A stretch of DNA of 64,000 nt from an uncultured Alistipes sp. (GCA_944326035.1 CALVCS010000003.1:124001-188000), one strand, 5' to 3'. Shown: positions 1-9,852, numbered from the stretch's first letter. Translations and numbers: made by a program. The notes: generated by a model from the sequence alone, not told the origin.

Positions 1-56
1 AAAGCGTTACGAAAGGAAACAGCCGCCGGCAAAAGAGGGTGTCGTCCAATCGGCCC

Positions 57-3000
57 TTATGCCCATTTGACCAGCGCAAAATCCATGCGATGCGGCAATT
101 TTGGATTCTTCGGGAAGAGCCGCAGCGCGGTATCGAAGGAGCCGGTGGTTGTCGGTGTCGCTTCGATGCGGTAGAAGGCCAGCGATTCTTCTTGCTTGAT
201 CAGCGTCAGTTCCCGCTTCGACACAACCTGTACGTTGTGGTCGGTGATCTGGTTGGCGACGATCATCTCTACCCCCAGGTTCTTGGGATCTACCCCACCG
301 GTGTCAACGACCGCTTCGACCGTGTATTTGTGTCCGATCAGGATGGCCTCTTTCCCCATATCGAACTGTTTGACGCTGACAATGCGGATCTTGTCCCAAG
401 CCGCACTGATCCGACGTTTCCAGGCGGCAATCTCCCGCGCCATGGTATAATCGGCGGCGATCATTTGCAGATTGCGTTCATAGAGTTTGTCGTAGAAGCG
501 TTCCTGGTAGTCGTGCAACATGCGGTTGGTAGTGAAGTTGGGCGCAATGTCGGCCAACGACGTCTTGATCATCGCAATCCATTTATGCGGCAGATGATCT
601 TCCGGACGGTCGTAATAGGTCGGCACGATCTCTTCTTCGATGGTGTTGTAGATCAATTCGGCATCCATTTCGTTCTGGGCATTCTGATCTTCGAAGGTCC
701 GTTCCATCGGCAGTTTCCAACCACCGCCTTTTTTGTACCCTTCGACCCACCAGCCATCCAGGACGCTGAAATGCAGTACCCCGTTCATGACGGCCTTTTC
801 GCCGCTGGTCCCCGAGGCTTCCAACGGACGCGTCGGGGTGTTCAGCCAAACGTCCACACCCTGCACCATGCGACGGGCCAGCTCCATGTCGTAGTTTTGC
901 AGGAAGATGATCTTGCCGGTGAATTGAGGCATGGCCGCTACTTCGACAATGCGTTTGATGAGGTCCTGACCCGGTTTGTCGTTCGGGTGTGCCTTCCCCG
1001 CAAAAATGAACTGTACAGGACGATCCGGGTCGTTTACGATCCGACTCAGACGGTCGAGGTTGGTGAAGAGCAGATGGGCCCGTTTATAGGTGGCGAAACG
1101 GCGGGCAAAGCCGATCGTCAGGACATCGGGTTTGAGTGACTCTTCGATGCGGATCATCTGGCGCGGCGAGTCGAACCGGAACTGTTTGGGGTCGGTGACC
1201 CGTTGCTTGATATGGTCGATTAGCTTGTTCTTGAGGACCATACGTTCGTTCCACAGTTCGCGGTCGTCGATCTCGCGGACCTTCTGCCAGGCCGAGATCT
1301 GATAGTCGGGTTCGGTGATCCCTTCCGGGAAATATTTTTGATAGAGCTTGCGCAGATTGGCGGCGCACCAAGTCGGATAGTGTACCCCGTTGGTGACGTA
1401 ACCGATGTGCAGTTCGTCTTTGAAATAGCCCGGCCACATGCCGCCGAGAATCTCTTTGCTCACTTCGCCGTGCAGCCAGCTGACCCCGTTCACCTCCTGC
1501 GAGAGGTTGCAGGCCAGGGCACTCATCGAAAACTTCTCTTCCGGATCGTTTGGCCGCGTTTTCCCCAGGTTGATGAACTGATCCCAGGTGATCCCCAGTC
1601 GGTCGGGGTAGTGCGACATGTATTGACGGATCATCGATTCCGGGAAGGCGTCGTGACCGGCCGGAACCGGGGTGTGGGTGGTGAACAGCGACGAGGAACG
1701 AACCACTTCCAACGCTTCGCTGAACGACAGTTTACGCCGTTTGATGAGGTTGTTGATCCGTTCGATTCCGATGAACGCAGCATGACCTTCGTTGCAGTGG
1801 TAGACATCGGGTTTGATCTCCAGAGTGTTGAGCAGCCGGATACCGCCGATGCCCAACAGAATCTCCTGTTTGAGTCGGTTTTCCCAGTCACCGCCATAGA
1901 GGTGATAGGTGATGCTGCGGTCTTCGTCCTGGTTGAGGTCGTGGTCGGTGTCCAGCAGGTAGAGTTCGGTGCGGCCCACATCGCATCGCCAGATACGGCC
2001 GGTGACGGTACGTCCCGGAAAGGCGATCTGGATTGTCAACCAGTTGCCGTTGGCGTCACGTGCCGGGGTGATCGGCAGTTTCAGGAAGTTCTGGGCTTCG
2101 TAGGTGGCTTCCTGATCGCCCGCCGCCGACAATTTCTGGGTGAAATATCCGTACCGGTAGAGCAATCCGACCGCTACCATGGGCACGTTCTTGTCGCTGG
2201 CCTCCTTGAGGTAGTCGCCGGCCAAGATGCCCAGACCCCCCGAATAGATCTTCAGACTCGAATGCAGCCCGTATTCCATGCTGAAGTAGCCGATTTTAGG
2301 TCCTTTGGCCTCTTTCTTCTCCTTCATGTAGGCATGGAAGGTTTCATACACGGCATCCATCTTACCCAGGAACACTTCGTCTTTTTCCAGCTCCAGAATC
2401 CGGGTATAGTTGAGGTTGTCCAGAAAGTCGATGGGGTTTTTGGCGCATTTGTACCACAACGGACGGTCGATGTATTCCCACAGCTCGTAAGCGGACGGGT
2501 TCCACGACCACCACAGGTTTTTGGAGAGTTCTTCCAGGGGATGGAGCCGTGGGGGTAGGGTCCGTTCGACCATCAGACGTGTCCAGGTGGGCTGGTTGCT
2601 GATCAGTTGCTGTTTGACGAAGTTGATCTGTTCGTTGTAGGCACCGCCGCCTTCGTAAGCCACCCGATTGCTGCGGGTGATCATCCGTTCGATGGCCAGA
2701 GAGTAGGCCCGCTGGTAATAAACGATCAGGTTCTCCCACAGGGCGATCTGCGAGATATTGAGCGCCGAATTGGCATAATTGCGCGACTCTTTGGCCCCCA
2801 TGGCGCAGAACTTTTCCAACGAGGCGGCGATGTGGGTGACCACGTCGCGATCGTTGTTGTCGTTACGGTCGATGACCTCTACGCCCTTGTGTTCTTTGAG
2901 ACTTTCGGCCACCCACAGCCCGAAACCGGTCAGCGAAGTGGTGATGGTCGGAACGCTGAAGGCGACGCTTTCCAACGGCGTGTAACCCCACGGTTCGTAA

Positions 3001-4319
3001 TAAGAGGGGTAGACCGTCAGGTCCATGCCGCAAAGCAGTTCATAGTAGTGTTTGTTGAAGATGCCGTCGTTGCCGTTGAGGTAGCAGGGCACGAAAATCA
3101 ACTGTACCGGGCAGGTCGGATCTTCGAGCTTCGTGCCGCGGATTTTGTTGATGATGGGGTCCCATTGGGGCGATTCCAGGTAGTGGGTGATGTGGCGGAT
3201 GACCGAGGAGTCGATCTGGGCCGAGGGGTCTTTCAGGCAGGCCTGCAGGTCTTTGCGTGGGCCGAGATTGCCGGCCGGAACGGTAATGTAGGCCAAAACC
3301 GGACGGGGAAACGTTTTTTCGGACGAGGCCAACTCGATGAGCGAATCGACGAAAACATCGAGCCCTTTGTTCTTGAATTCGTAGCGGCCGCTGGTCCCCA
3401 CGATCAAAGGGGGCTGGTCGTAGTGGATCCCCAAGCAGAGTTCAGCCACCCGGATCATCTGCTCGCGCGAGCTGCAGCGACGTTCGGCCAGCTGGTCGTC
3501 GGGCCAGACGAAGTCGTCTTCAAACCCGTTGGGCGTCACAATGTCCACCTCTTTATTTAATAAGTATTTGCATTCGCGGGCCGTCAGGTCGCTCACCGTG
3601 GTGAAACAGTCGTAGTTGCCGGCGGCGATCTTTTCCAACGAGTGTTTGGCGACCACCCCGAAACGACGAGCCAGATCGTCGGCATTGAGAGTCGTCAGGT
3701 CTCCGTAGAGCGGCATGCCGTTCCCGGCGATCGAACGGCCCATCACGGTGGCGTGGGTCGTGAAAACGGTGGCGATATAGGGCACTTTTTTCTGCAGGTA
3801 CAACCCGCCGCTGGAGGTCATCCATTCATGGAAGTGGGCGACCACCTTGTCGTTGGGGGAGCAGAAGCTGGCCGTATAGCTTTCGACCACCCGGGCAGCC
3901 ACGATCCCGAATAGAACCGGTTCGATATAATCCCATTGCCCGCTGATCGAGTCGACACGGTAGCTTTCCCACAAAAATTTCAGTACATCGTCTTTTTTAG
4001 GCACATATTGGCTGAAGTCGACCAGAATGGCGATCGGACGACCGGCAATTTTCCAACGCCCCACTTTGATGCGGAAACCATCGTTATAGAGCGTCTGGCG
4101 CCAATCTTTGAGCAATTCGGTATCTTCCTCGAACTCGAGGTTGACGTCTTCGCGGTGAATGTCCGGGCCGATGACCATGTAGTGGTCCCCCAGTTGATTG
4201 ACCATCGAAAGGGCTTTGGTAGCGATCACGGTGTGAATTCCACCGACTTTGTTGCACACTTCCCAGCTGGTTTCGAACACATAGCTGGGGGTTACATTGG
4301 CTGTGTTGGATAGGGCCAT
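57..4319 (-). CDS. Fused glycogen synthase / alpha-glucan phosphorylase
   Basis: A 1420-residue cytoplasmic protein made of two enzymes of glycogen metabolism. Residues 1 to about 560 resemble a glycogen synthase of the GT3/GT5 type, with the N-terminal sugar-nucleotide loop KVGGIHTV and the later KNKGLDVFVDSL segment. Residues from about 575 to the end are a GT35 alpha-glucan phosphorylase, with IGYFSMEYGLHSSL at its start and EASGTSGEKAVMNG holding the expected pyridoxal-phosphate lysine (Lys1175). The length is close to the sum of a separate synthase and phosphorylase, which I recall as neighbouring genes in Bacteroides. Synthesis and breakdown of the same polymer are therefore on one chain. 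The ATG at 4319 is used; a -7-like element lies 68 bases upstream. The join is one uninterrupted frame, so it is a real fusion. The relative activity of the two halves cannot be judged. Confidence 0.9.
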   Translation of the reverse strand: MALSNTANVTPSYVFETSWEVCNKVGGIHTVIATKALSMVNQLGDHYMVIGPDIHREDVNLEFEEDTELLKDWRQTLYNDGFRIKVGRWKIAGRPIAILVDFSQYVPKKDDVLKFLWESYRVDSISGQWDYIEPVLFGIVAARVVESYTASFCSPNDKVVAHFHEWMTSSGGLYLQKKVPYIATVFTTHATVMGRSIAGNGMPLYGDLTTLNADDLARRFGVVAKHSLEKIAAGNYDCFTTVSDLTARECKYLLNKEVDIVTPNGFEDDFVWPDDQLAERRCSSREQMIRVAELCLGIHYDQPPLIVGTSGRYEFKNKGLDVFVDSLIELASSEKTFPRPVLAYITVPAGNLGPRKDLQACLKDPSAQIDSSVIRHITHYLESPQWDPIINKIRGTKLEDPTCPVQLIFVPCYLNGNDGIFNKHYYELLCGMDLTVYPSYYEPWGYTPLESVAFSVPTITTSLTGFGLWVAESLKEHKGVEVIDRNDNNDRDVVTHIAASLEKFCAMGAKESRNYANSALNISQIALWENLIVYYQRAYSLAIERMITRSNRVAYEGGGAYNEQINFVKQQLISNQPTWTRLMVERTLPPRLHPLEELSKNLWWSWNPSAYELWEYIDRPLWYKCAKNPIDFLDNLNYTRILELEKDEVFLGKMDAVYETFHAYMKEKKEAKGPKIGYFSMEYGLHSSLKIYSGGLGILAGDYLKEASDKNVPMVAVGLLYRYGYFTQKLSAAGDQEATYEAQNFLKLPITPARDANGNWLTIQIAFPGRTVTGRIWRCDVGRTELYLLDTDHDLNQDEDRSITYHLYGGDWENRLKQEILLGIGGIRLLNTLEIKPDVYHCNEGHAAFIGIERINNLIKRRKLSFSEALEVVRSSSLFTTHTPVPAGHDAFPESMIRQYMSHYPDRLGITWDQFINLGKTRPNDPEEKFSMSALACNLSQEVNGVSWLHGEVSKEILGGMWPGYFKDELHIGYVTNGVHYPTWCAANLRKLYQKYFPEGITEPDYQISAWQKVREIDDRELWNERMVLKNKLIDHIKQRVTDPKQFRFDSPRQMIRIEESLKPDVLTIGFARRFATYKRAHLLFTNLDRLSRIVNDPDRPVQFIFAGKAHPNDKPGQDLIKRIVEVAAMPQFTGKIIFLQNYDMELARRMVQGVDVWLNTPTRPLEASGTSGEKAVMNGVLHFSVLDGWWVEGYKKGGGWKLPMERTFEDQNAQNEMDAELIYNTIEEEIVPTYYDRPEDHLPHKWIAMIKTSLADIAPNFTTNRMLHDYQERFYDKLYERNLQMIAADYTMAREIAAWKRRISAAWDKIRIVSVKQFDMGKEAILIGHKYTVEAVVDTGGVDPKNLGVEMIVANQITDHNVQVVSKRELTLIKQEESLAFYRIEATPTTTGSFDTALRLFPKNPKLPHRMDFALVKWA

Positions 4320-4386
4320 GTTATAACGGTTTTTGAAAGGTTCTTATACATTGTCCTGGCGCAAAAGACGGACAGGCAGATGGTGA

Positions 4387-4394
4387 CAAAGATA
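4387..4394 (-). promoter_or_regulatory. Candidate -7 element for the glycogen synthase/phosphorylase gene
   Basis: On the minus strand this reads TATCTTTG, a perfect match to the Bacteroidales -7 consensus TAnnTTTG, 68 bases before the start codon at 4319. No clear TTTG-like -33 element is present at the usual 19-21 base spacing. Confidence 0.4.
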
Positions 4395-4419
4395 ACATTT
4401 TTCGTCAGAGGCTTGTCGC

Positions 4420-5547
4420 TCAGTCCGAAAATAAATCGGAAATAATGCCGTCCGAGACAAAAAAGGCCTCGGCCGGAAGCCGGTAATGCCTCTGATGGCG
4501 GATCATCAGGCCTCCGGCGAGAAATTTGTCGGCGCGTTCCAGAAAGTACTGGGCCCGCTCCGGGCCGAACGTAGCGGACAGCTCCTGAAGATCGACCCCC
4601 CGATCGGTGCGCAGACGGGTCATGAGGTATTCGTTGTAGAGGTCCGTATCGCTGAGGGTTTCCGTTTCGTAGGGGGGCTGGTGGGGCATCTCGGTCAGGT
4701 AGCGGCGCAGATCGGCACAATTCCAGCGGCGGAGCCGTTTCCCGTCGTAGGAGTGGGCCGACGGACCCACGCCCAGATAGGGCTCGCCGAACCAGTAGCT
4801 GCTGTTGTGCACGGCCCGACGACCCGGACGGGCGAAATTGGAGATTTCGTAGTGTTCGAATCCGGCTTCGGTCATGCGGCGGTGGAGCCATTCGAACTGC
4901 TCGCGACCCGCCCGTTCGTCGGCCGGACGAAGCTGGCCTCGTGCGGCCTGACGACCGAATACCGTCCCCGGTTCGAGGGTGAGGTGGTAGGCCGAGAGGT
5001 GTTCGATGCCCAGGTCGAGGGCCTCTTGCAGGTTGGCGTCCCACTGCGCCAGGGTCATCGACGGCAGCCCGTAGATGAGGTCGAGGGTCAGGTTGTCGAA
5101 CCCGGCCGCCCGGGCCATATGAACGGCCTTGCGGGCCGAGGCGGCGTCGTGACGGCGGTGCATCCAGCGCAGGTCTTCGTCGCGGAACGACTGGACTCCG
5201 AGGCTGAGGCGATTGACGCCCTCGGCCCGCAAGGCTGCCAGGTAGGGTTCCGTGAGGTCGTCCGGATTGGCCTCCAGGGTCATCTCTTCCACCTGGGAGG
5301 TGTCCCACAGCGAGGCGGCTCGACGGATCAGTCGCCCGATCTCTTCCGGCGTACAGAGCGACGGCGTTCCGCCTCCGAAATAGAGCGTACGCAGGGGTTG
5401 TGCACCGAAAAAATCGCGGTTGAGGATCATCTCCTGTTCCAGGGTTTGGAGCAGCATCGGTTTCCGGGCCAGGGAGGTGCAGGAGTAGAAGTCGCAGTAG
5501 TAGCAGCGACTCAGACAGAACGGAATATGAAAATAAAGACCTGCCAT
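4420..5547 (-). CDS. hemW: HemW-like radical SAM heme chaperone
   Basis: A 375-residue radical SAM protein of the HemW (formerly HemN-like coproporphyrinogen oxidase) type. HemW proteins bind heme and a 4Fe-4S cluster and are thought to insert heme into respiratory enzymes. The cluster motif CxxxCxxC is near the N-terminus as CLSRCYYC (Cys11, Cys15, Cys18), followed by the SAM-binding FGGGTPS motif. In HemW/HemN proteins the residues after the last cluster cysteine help separate the types; here Asp-Phe follows, as is usual for HemW. The length fits HemW (about 375-400) rather than HemN (about 455). The ATG at 5547 puts the cluster right at the N-terminus, as expected. It stands alone between the glycogen gene and a divergent VanZ-like gene. 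Confidence 0.88.
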   Translation of the reverse strand: MAGLYFHIPFCLSRCYYCDFYSCTSLARKPMLLQTLEQEMILNRDFFGAQPLRTLYFGGGTPSLCTPEEIGRLIRRAASLWDTSQVEEMTLEANPDDLTEPYLAALRAEGVNRLSLGVQSFRDEDLRWMHRRHDAASARKAVHMARAAGFDNLTLDLIYGLPSMTLAQWDANLQEALDLGIEHLSAYHLTLEPGTVFGRQAARGQLRPADERAGREQFEWLHRRMTEAGFEHYEISNFARPGRRAVHNSSYWFGEPYLGVGPSAHSYDGKRLRRWNCADLRRYLTEMPHQPPYETETLSDTDLYNEYLMTRLRTDRGVDLQELSATFGPERAQYFLERADKFLAGGLMIRHQRHYRLPAEAFFVSDGIISDLFSD

Positions 5548-5603
5548 GGCAATAAGGACGATTTTCTTGGCGTTTATAGAAAAAATCGAGACCTTTGACG
5601 GCC

Positions 5604-5611
5604 CAAAAATA
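5604..5611 (-). promoter_or_regulatory. Candidate -7 element for hemW
   Basis: The minus strand reads TATTTTTG, matching TAnnTTTG, 57 bases before the hemW start. No good -33 element was found, so this is tentative. It lies just upstream of the divergent VanZ-like gene, so the two genes share a very short control region. Confidence 0.33.
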
Positions 5612-5619
5612 GCAAATTC

Positions 5620-6066
5620 ATGCGGAATAACCGGTATAAAGTAGGATTAACTTTTTTGTGGCTGCTGTGGACGGCCGGGGTCTTGTACGGCTCGCTGGCA
5701 CCCGGAGATGACCTGCCGAGCGGTTGGTTCGCCTGGATTCCCCATTTTGATAAAGGGGTGCATTTCGGCTTTTATGCGGGGGAGATGGCGTTGCTGTTGT
5801 TGCTGTTCAATCCGCCGACGTGGCGTAGAGGGGGCGTGCTGTTGCTCGTGATCGCCGCTTCGGCCCTGATCGAATACCTCCAGGGGGCCTATTTCGGCCG
5901 CTCGAATGACCGGTGGGATCTGTTGGCCAATGCCGTGGGCGCTCTGTGCGGACTGTTAATCGCTCCGTTGCTGCAACGTTGGATCTCCCGCCGGCAAACT
6001 CGTCAGGCTCCCCGCAATACGCTGCCGAACGTTCCATCGGTCCGGAAAAAAGGTCAATCGGTCTAA
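5620..6066 (+). CDS. VanZ-like family membrane protein
   Basis: A 148-residue integral membrane protein with about four hydrophobic segments: LTFLWLLWTAGVLYG, a second segment near residues 55-65, VLLLVIAASALIEYLQ, and LLANAVGALCGLLIAPLL. The pattern HFDKGVHFGFYAGEM followed by ALIEYLQGAYFGRSNDRWDLLANAVG is the hallmark of VanZ-like proteins, where a conserved acidic/aromatic IEYLQ and a DxxDLLANxxG-like motif are typical. VanZ was named from teicoplanin resistance, but most genomic copies have no proven function. It is divergent from hemW and precedes pckA by 180 bases, with pckA having its own promoter. The ATG at 5620 is the only reasonable start. Confidence 0.8.
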   Translation: MRNNRYKVGLTFLWLLWTAGVLYGSLAPGDDLPSGWFAWIPHFDKGVHFGFYAGEMALLLLLFNPPTWRRGGVLLLVIAASALIEYLQGAYFGRSNDRWDLLANAVGALCGLLIAPLLQRWISRRQTRQAPRNTLPNVPSVRKKGQSV

Positions 6067-6099
6067 ATATTAAGATTTTTAAAATTTTGTTACTGTTAT

Positions 6100-6132
6100 T
6101 TTGGTAACAATAAAATTCTTTCACTATCTTTG
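6100..6132 (+). promoter_or_regulatory. Promoter of pckA
   Basis: TTTG at 6100-6103, a 21-base spacer, then TATCTTTG at 6125-6132. This matches the Bacteroidales sigma-factor consensus in both elements and in spacing. The resulting leader to the pckA ATG is about 105 bases and ends in an A/T-rich stretch rather than a Shine-Dalgarno sequence, as is usual in this phylum. Confidence 0.72.
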
Positions 6133-6245
6133 TGGCGATTTCGTGAAGAAGGTCTTTTCCTCGCGCAATCCGGACAGAACCCTCGGCGGGGCCTGCCGCT
6201 GAAAAGAAGAAACAGAAGAGGTGTATAACTTAAAATAAATTCATT

Positions 6246-7853
6246 ATGTCTAACATCGATTTGACGAAGTACGGGATCACCGGCGTGACCGAAATCGTAC
6301 ACAATCCTTCCTATGACGAACTGTTCAAGGAAGAAACCAAACCGGGTTTGACCGGCTATGAAAAAGGAGTCGTAACCGACATGGGTGCCGTCAACGTAAT
6401 GACCGGCGTCTATACCGGCCGTTCGCCCAAAGACAAATTCTTTGTGATGGACGACACGACCAGAGATACCATCTGGTGGACCTCCGACGAATACAAAAAC
6501 GACAACAAACCCGTTAGCCAGGAAACCTGGAAAGCCCTCAAAGCTTTGGCAGACAAGGAACTCAGCGGCAAAAAACTGTATGTCGTAGATACCTTCTGCG
6601 GGGCCAATGTCAACACCCGTCTGAAAATCCGCTTCATCATGGAAGTGGCTTGGCAGGCTCACTTTGTGACCAACATGTTCATCCGCCCGACGGCTGAAGA
6701 ACTGGCCAACTACGGCGAACCCGATTTCGTGGTGCTGAACGCCAGCAAAGCCAAAGTGGAAAACTACAAGGAACTGGGTCTGAACTCGGAAACCGCTGTA
6801 GTGTTCAACCTGACCGAAAAAATGCAGGTGATCATCAACACCTGGTACGGGGGCGAAATGAAGAAAGGGATGTTCTCGTACATGAACTACCTGTTGCCGC
6901 TCAAAGGCATCGCTTCGATGCACTGCTCGGCCAATACCGATAAAGAAGGGAAAAACACCGCCATCTTCTTCGGTCTGTCGGGTACCGGTAAAACCACCCT
7001 GTCGACCGATCCGAAACGTCTGTTGATCGGTGACGACGAACACGGCTGGGACGACGAAGGGGTCTTCAACTTCGAAGGCGGTTGCTACGCCAAGGTCATC
7101 AACCTCGACAAAGAAAGCGAACCCGATATCTGGAACGCCATCAAACGCGACGCTCTGCTGGAAAACGTAACCGTCGATGCCAATGGTAAGATCGATTTCG
7201 CCGACAAGTCGGTGACCGAAAATACCCGTGTATCGTACCCGATCTACCACATCAAGAATATCGTAAAACCGGTATCTAAAGGGGGTCCTGCTGAAAAAGT
7301 GATCTTCCTGTCGGCCGATGCCTTCGGGGTACTGCCTCCGGTATCGATTCTGACGCCTGAACAGACGCAATACTACTTCCTGTCGGGCTTTACGGCTAAA
7401 CTGGCCGGTACCGAACGTGGGATTACCGAACCGACGCCGACCTTCTCGGCTTGCTTCGGGGCAGCCTTCCTGTCGCTGCACCCCACCAAGTACGGGGAAG
7501 AACTGGTGAAGAAGATGAAAGCTTCGGGCGCTACCGCTTACCTGGTGAACACCGGTTGGAACGGTACGGGCAAACGTATCTCGATCAAAGATACCCGTGG
7601 CATCATCGACGCCATCCTGGACGGTTCGATCGACAAGGCTCCGACCAAGATGATCCCCTATTTCGACTTCAAAGTGCCGACCGCGCTGCCCGGCGTAGAT
7701 CCCAAGATCCTCGATCCGCGCGATACCTACGCTAACTCGGCTGACTGGGATGTGAAAGCCAAAGACCTGGCTGAACGTTTCATCAAGAACTTTGCGAAGT
7801 TCACCGGCACTGCAACCGGAAAAGCCCTGGTGGCTGCAGGTCCGAAATTGTAA
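6246..7853 (+). CDS. pckA: Phosphoenolpyruvate carboxykinase (ATP)
   Basis: A 535-residue cytoplasmic enzyme interconverting oxaloacetate plus ATP and phosphoenolpyruvate plus CO2. In anaerobic gut Bacteroidales it normally runs toward oxaloacetate, feeding the succinate/propionate branch. The kinase P-loop is [11 protein letters not shown] (starting near residue 243), and the metal- and nucleotide-binding [21 protein letters not shown] follows directly. The earlier GRSPKDKF and later [16 protein letters not shown] and [12 protein letters not shown] segments are all classic for the ATP-dependent family, and the length is typical. The gene has a strong consensus promoter and its own terminator, so it is a single-gene unit. 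I see no missing active-site residue. Confidence 0.97.
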   Translation: MSNIDLTKYGITGVTEIVHNPSYDELFKEETKPGLTGYEKGVVTDMGAVNVMTGVYTGRSPKDKFFVMDDTTRDTIWWTSDEYKNDNKPVSQETWKALKALADKELSGKKLYVVDTFCGANVNTRLKIRFIMEVAWQAHFVTNMFIRPTAEELANYGEPDFVVLNASKAKVENYKELGLNSETAVVFNLTEKMQVIINTWYGGEMKKGMFSYMNYLLPLKGIASMHCSANTDKEGKNTAIFFGLSGTGKTTLSTDPKRLLIGDDEHGWDDEGVFNFEGGCYAKVINLDKESEPDIWNAIKRDALLENVTVDANGKIDFADKSVTENTRVSYPIYHIKNIVKPVSKGGPAEKVIFLSADAFGVLPPVSILTPEQTQYYFLSGFTAKLAGTERGITEPTPTFSACFGAAFLSLHPTKYGEELVKKMKASGATAYLVNTGWNGTGKRISIKDTRGIIDAILDGSIDKAPTKMIPYFDFKVPTALPGVDPKILDPRDTYANSADWDVKAKDLAERFIKNFAKFTGTATGKALVAAGPKL

Positions 7854-7866
7854 TCGTCGACCTTTT

Positions 7867-7916
7867 AATAAGAAAACGGGTTGCTCATACGAGCAACCCG
7901 TTTTTCTTATTTTTGG
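7867..7916 (+). terminator. Terminator after pckA
   Basis: A long perfect inverted repeat (7867-7886 paired with 7891-7911) with loop ATAC. The A-rich left arm and T-rich right arm would let it work in both directions. It begins 14 bases after the pckA stop. Confidence 0.85.
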
Positions 7917-7976
7917 GGGGGAGAGAGAGGCCTGCGGTATGGACGCCTGCCCCGTATGGGTCCCGATCTTCAACTC

Positions 7977-8090
7977 TTTGAGCGTTCGAAACGGTGATTT
8001 CCCGGTTCTCCGGGCATCTGAAACGTTGACTCTCTGATCTTTCGGGCGTCCGATCCGCTGATGCTTCGATCCTTCGGGCACGAAAAACCT
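7977..8090. repeat. Degenerate 32-bp tandem repeat, about 3.5 copies
   Basis: Copies begin near 7977, 8009, 8041 and 8073. The shared core is a GGGC(A/G)TC-like element, then GA, then CG(T/C)TGA and a GATC. The GC dinucleotide of the core sits at 7982, 8014, 8046 and 8078, exactly 32 bases apart each time, although the copies differ at about a third of positions. The block fills the gap between pckA and the oppositely oriented lipoprotein gene and carries no convincing reading frame. Confidence 0.6.
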
Positions 8091-8127
8091 CCTTGCCAAC
8101 GCGCGGGAAAACAGGTTCTCTGGGATG

Positions 8128-9363
8128 TTAATTCTGTAGGCCGCTGATTTGTAAATCGTCGAGTAAAAGGTTGGATTGAAGGGGTTTGATCTCGATCGTC
8201 AGGGATTCGACAGCCGGCAGGTTACCGGACGACGACACTAAATACCATTGTCCATACGCGGTAACCGTAAGGGGCAACGGAGTTGCTACGCCGGATTCAT
8301 TGGTGGAGACCGTGACGGCAATGTCGGAGGCGGTGAGGGTGGCGCCATTTTCAGACGAGAGACCGAAACTCAGCTCCAGTGCGGTGGCTCCGGCGGCATT
8401 GAGCTCGGAGACGGTGAAACTGCGGTTTGCCGAGGGAAAGAGCAGACAACAGCCGGCCGATGCCTCGGGATAACCCGCAGAGGGCGTGTCGGGCCGGATG
8501 ACTTGCTGGGTGCCGGCATAGGATACCGACGGGGTTTCCCAGTCGGTATAGGCCGTGACATAACTTCCGAGGGTGGCTTGTGTGCCGAAATTTTCATGGT
8601 ATAAAACCGTCCGGCTCCCGGCGTCGGGTGTCGTGGGGGTAGGATCCAGCGGGAAAAAGACCGGAACCTCTTCTTCTGTGTAGCTGGGATCGACTTGGAG
8701 GGTCAGACCCAGGGTGCCGCTGGGTTGGGCCTCATCCTGAATGGTGAGGGTGTAGAGACGTTGGGCTTGTAGGGTCAAGCTCTGTTGATGGGTCTGGCCG
8801 TCCACCGTCAGCACCAGGGTCACTTCGCCCGGCAGGAAATAACCGGTACGGGTGGCGTCGGCATCGGCATAAACCAGCTGGTGCCCCTGTTGCGAAATCG
8901 TGACCGAATAGGTGCTGTGGGCCTGCTGGAACGCTTCGTCATAGTGGATTCTGACCCCGGCATTGCTTTGAGTGCAGATCAGTTCGGCCGAGGAGGTGCT
9001 TCCGGATTGGATGGTAACCTGGGCTTCATCGCTGTACACCGGCATGTCGAACGCCGGAGTCGTAAACACGCTGCTGTAAGCTTGAACGCTGTACTCGCCG
9101 GGATCGAGGGAGATCTCCTTGTTGAGATCGCCGATCGGGGCAAATTTCTGGATGGAAACCCCTTCCTTGAAAATTTCGAGGGTTAGATCGGAGGCCTGTA
9201 ACGTCGTATTCGAGGCTTTACTGTAGACATCGACGTGATCGTCGAGTTCGGTGTGGATGCGGAGGGTCCCCGGTTCATCGGAGCTGATTGCAGGAAGCGA
9301 TTTGCGACAGCTCCACGATAGGGCCAGAAGCAACATCCCTAAAATAATCCATAACTTTCTCAT
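8128..9363 (-). CDS. DUF4493-like secreted lipoprotein
   Basis: A 411-residue predicted lipoprotein. The N-terminus MRKLWIILGMLLLALSWSCR has a type II signal ending in a lipobox (LSWSC), so the mature protein starts at Cys19. Residues about 25-250 match my memory of the Bacteroidetes DUF4493 domain: a TLEIFKEG strand, an LDPGEYSVQAYS element, and a YFLPGEVTLVLTV element typical of stacked beta-sandwich surface proteins. The remaining part, from about 270, looks like a separate beta-sandwich beginning VLYHENFG. The frame extends further upstream, but the ATG at 9363 is chosen because it puts the signal at the very N-terminus. Function unknown; probably surface-exposed. It is the only gene on its transcript. 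Confidence 0.72.
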   Translation of the reverse strand: MRKLWIILGMLLLALSWSCRKSLPAISSDEPGTLRIHTELDDHVDVYSKASNTTLQASDLTLEIFKEGVSIQKFAPIGDLNKEISLDPGEYSVQAYSSVFTTPAFDMPVYSDEAQVTIQSGSTSSAELICTQSNAGVRIHYDEAFQQAHSTYSVTISQQGHQLVYADADATRTGYFLPGEVTLVLTVDGQTHQQSLTLQAQRLYTLTIQDEAQPSGTLGLTLQVDPSYTEEEVPVFFPLDPTPTTPDAGSRTVLYHENFGTQATLGSYVTAYTDWETPSVSYAGTQQVIRPDTPSAGYPEASAGCCLLFPSANRSFTVSELNAAGATALELSFGLSSENGATLTASDIAVTVSTNESGVATPLPLTVTAYGQWYLVSSSGNLPAVESLTIEIKPLQSNLLLDDLQISGLQN

Positions 9364-9852
9364 ATTGTGTGTAATTGGTTCATGTATGTCGGGGAAAGTT
9401 TTGTGTCGGAACGGTCGCCTAAAGCTGTATAGGTTATCTGTAAAAACCTCTATAAGAGGCCGTAACTTAATCAAGGTACTTATATTTTCTATAAAAAGCA
9501 ATAATTTTGCCTCAATCGGAGTTGTATTGTTGTATGATTCGGCCGATATGTGGTATGTGGAGAAGTGTGCAGGATGGATCGAAACGAATCGCCCGTTCCT
9601 TTTATACGACCGTTATCGAGGGAGAGAACCTCTTCGTCCCCTTCAGAAGAGCGGAGAATTTTGCCACCGGGCGAAGATTTGGTACGTATTTTGCTCCCTT
9701 TAAACGCAATGGCGGATCGCCCGGGAATCTTACGGAAGAGCAGGAGAGGCTGTCCGTCGGTGACGTTGTTTGTTCGAAAGGGTGGTCTATCGGGCAAGAG
9801 CCTGATGATCCCGCAACAATAAAAGGTATGTTTAACATAATTTTTTAGTCGT
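9364..9852. other. 489-base intergenic region
   Basis: It lies between two divergent secreted-protein genes and must carry both promoters. A TAATTTTG element matching the -7 consensus occurs on the plus strand at 9502-9509, without a proper -33 element and far from the downstream start. The frames here (up to about 150 codons) lack homology, membrane segments or plausible starts and overlap one another in several frames. I see no convincing gene. Confidence 0.5.

Noticed and set aside
7867-8090. CRISPR-like array suggested by the 32-base spacing
   Set aside because: Repeat copies differ too much, there are no unique spacers between conserved repeats, and no cas genes are nearby.
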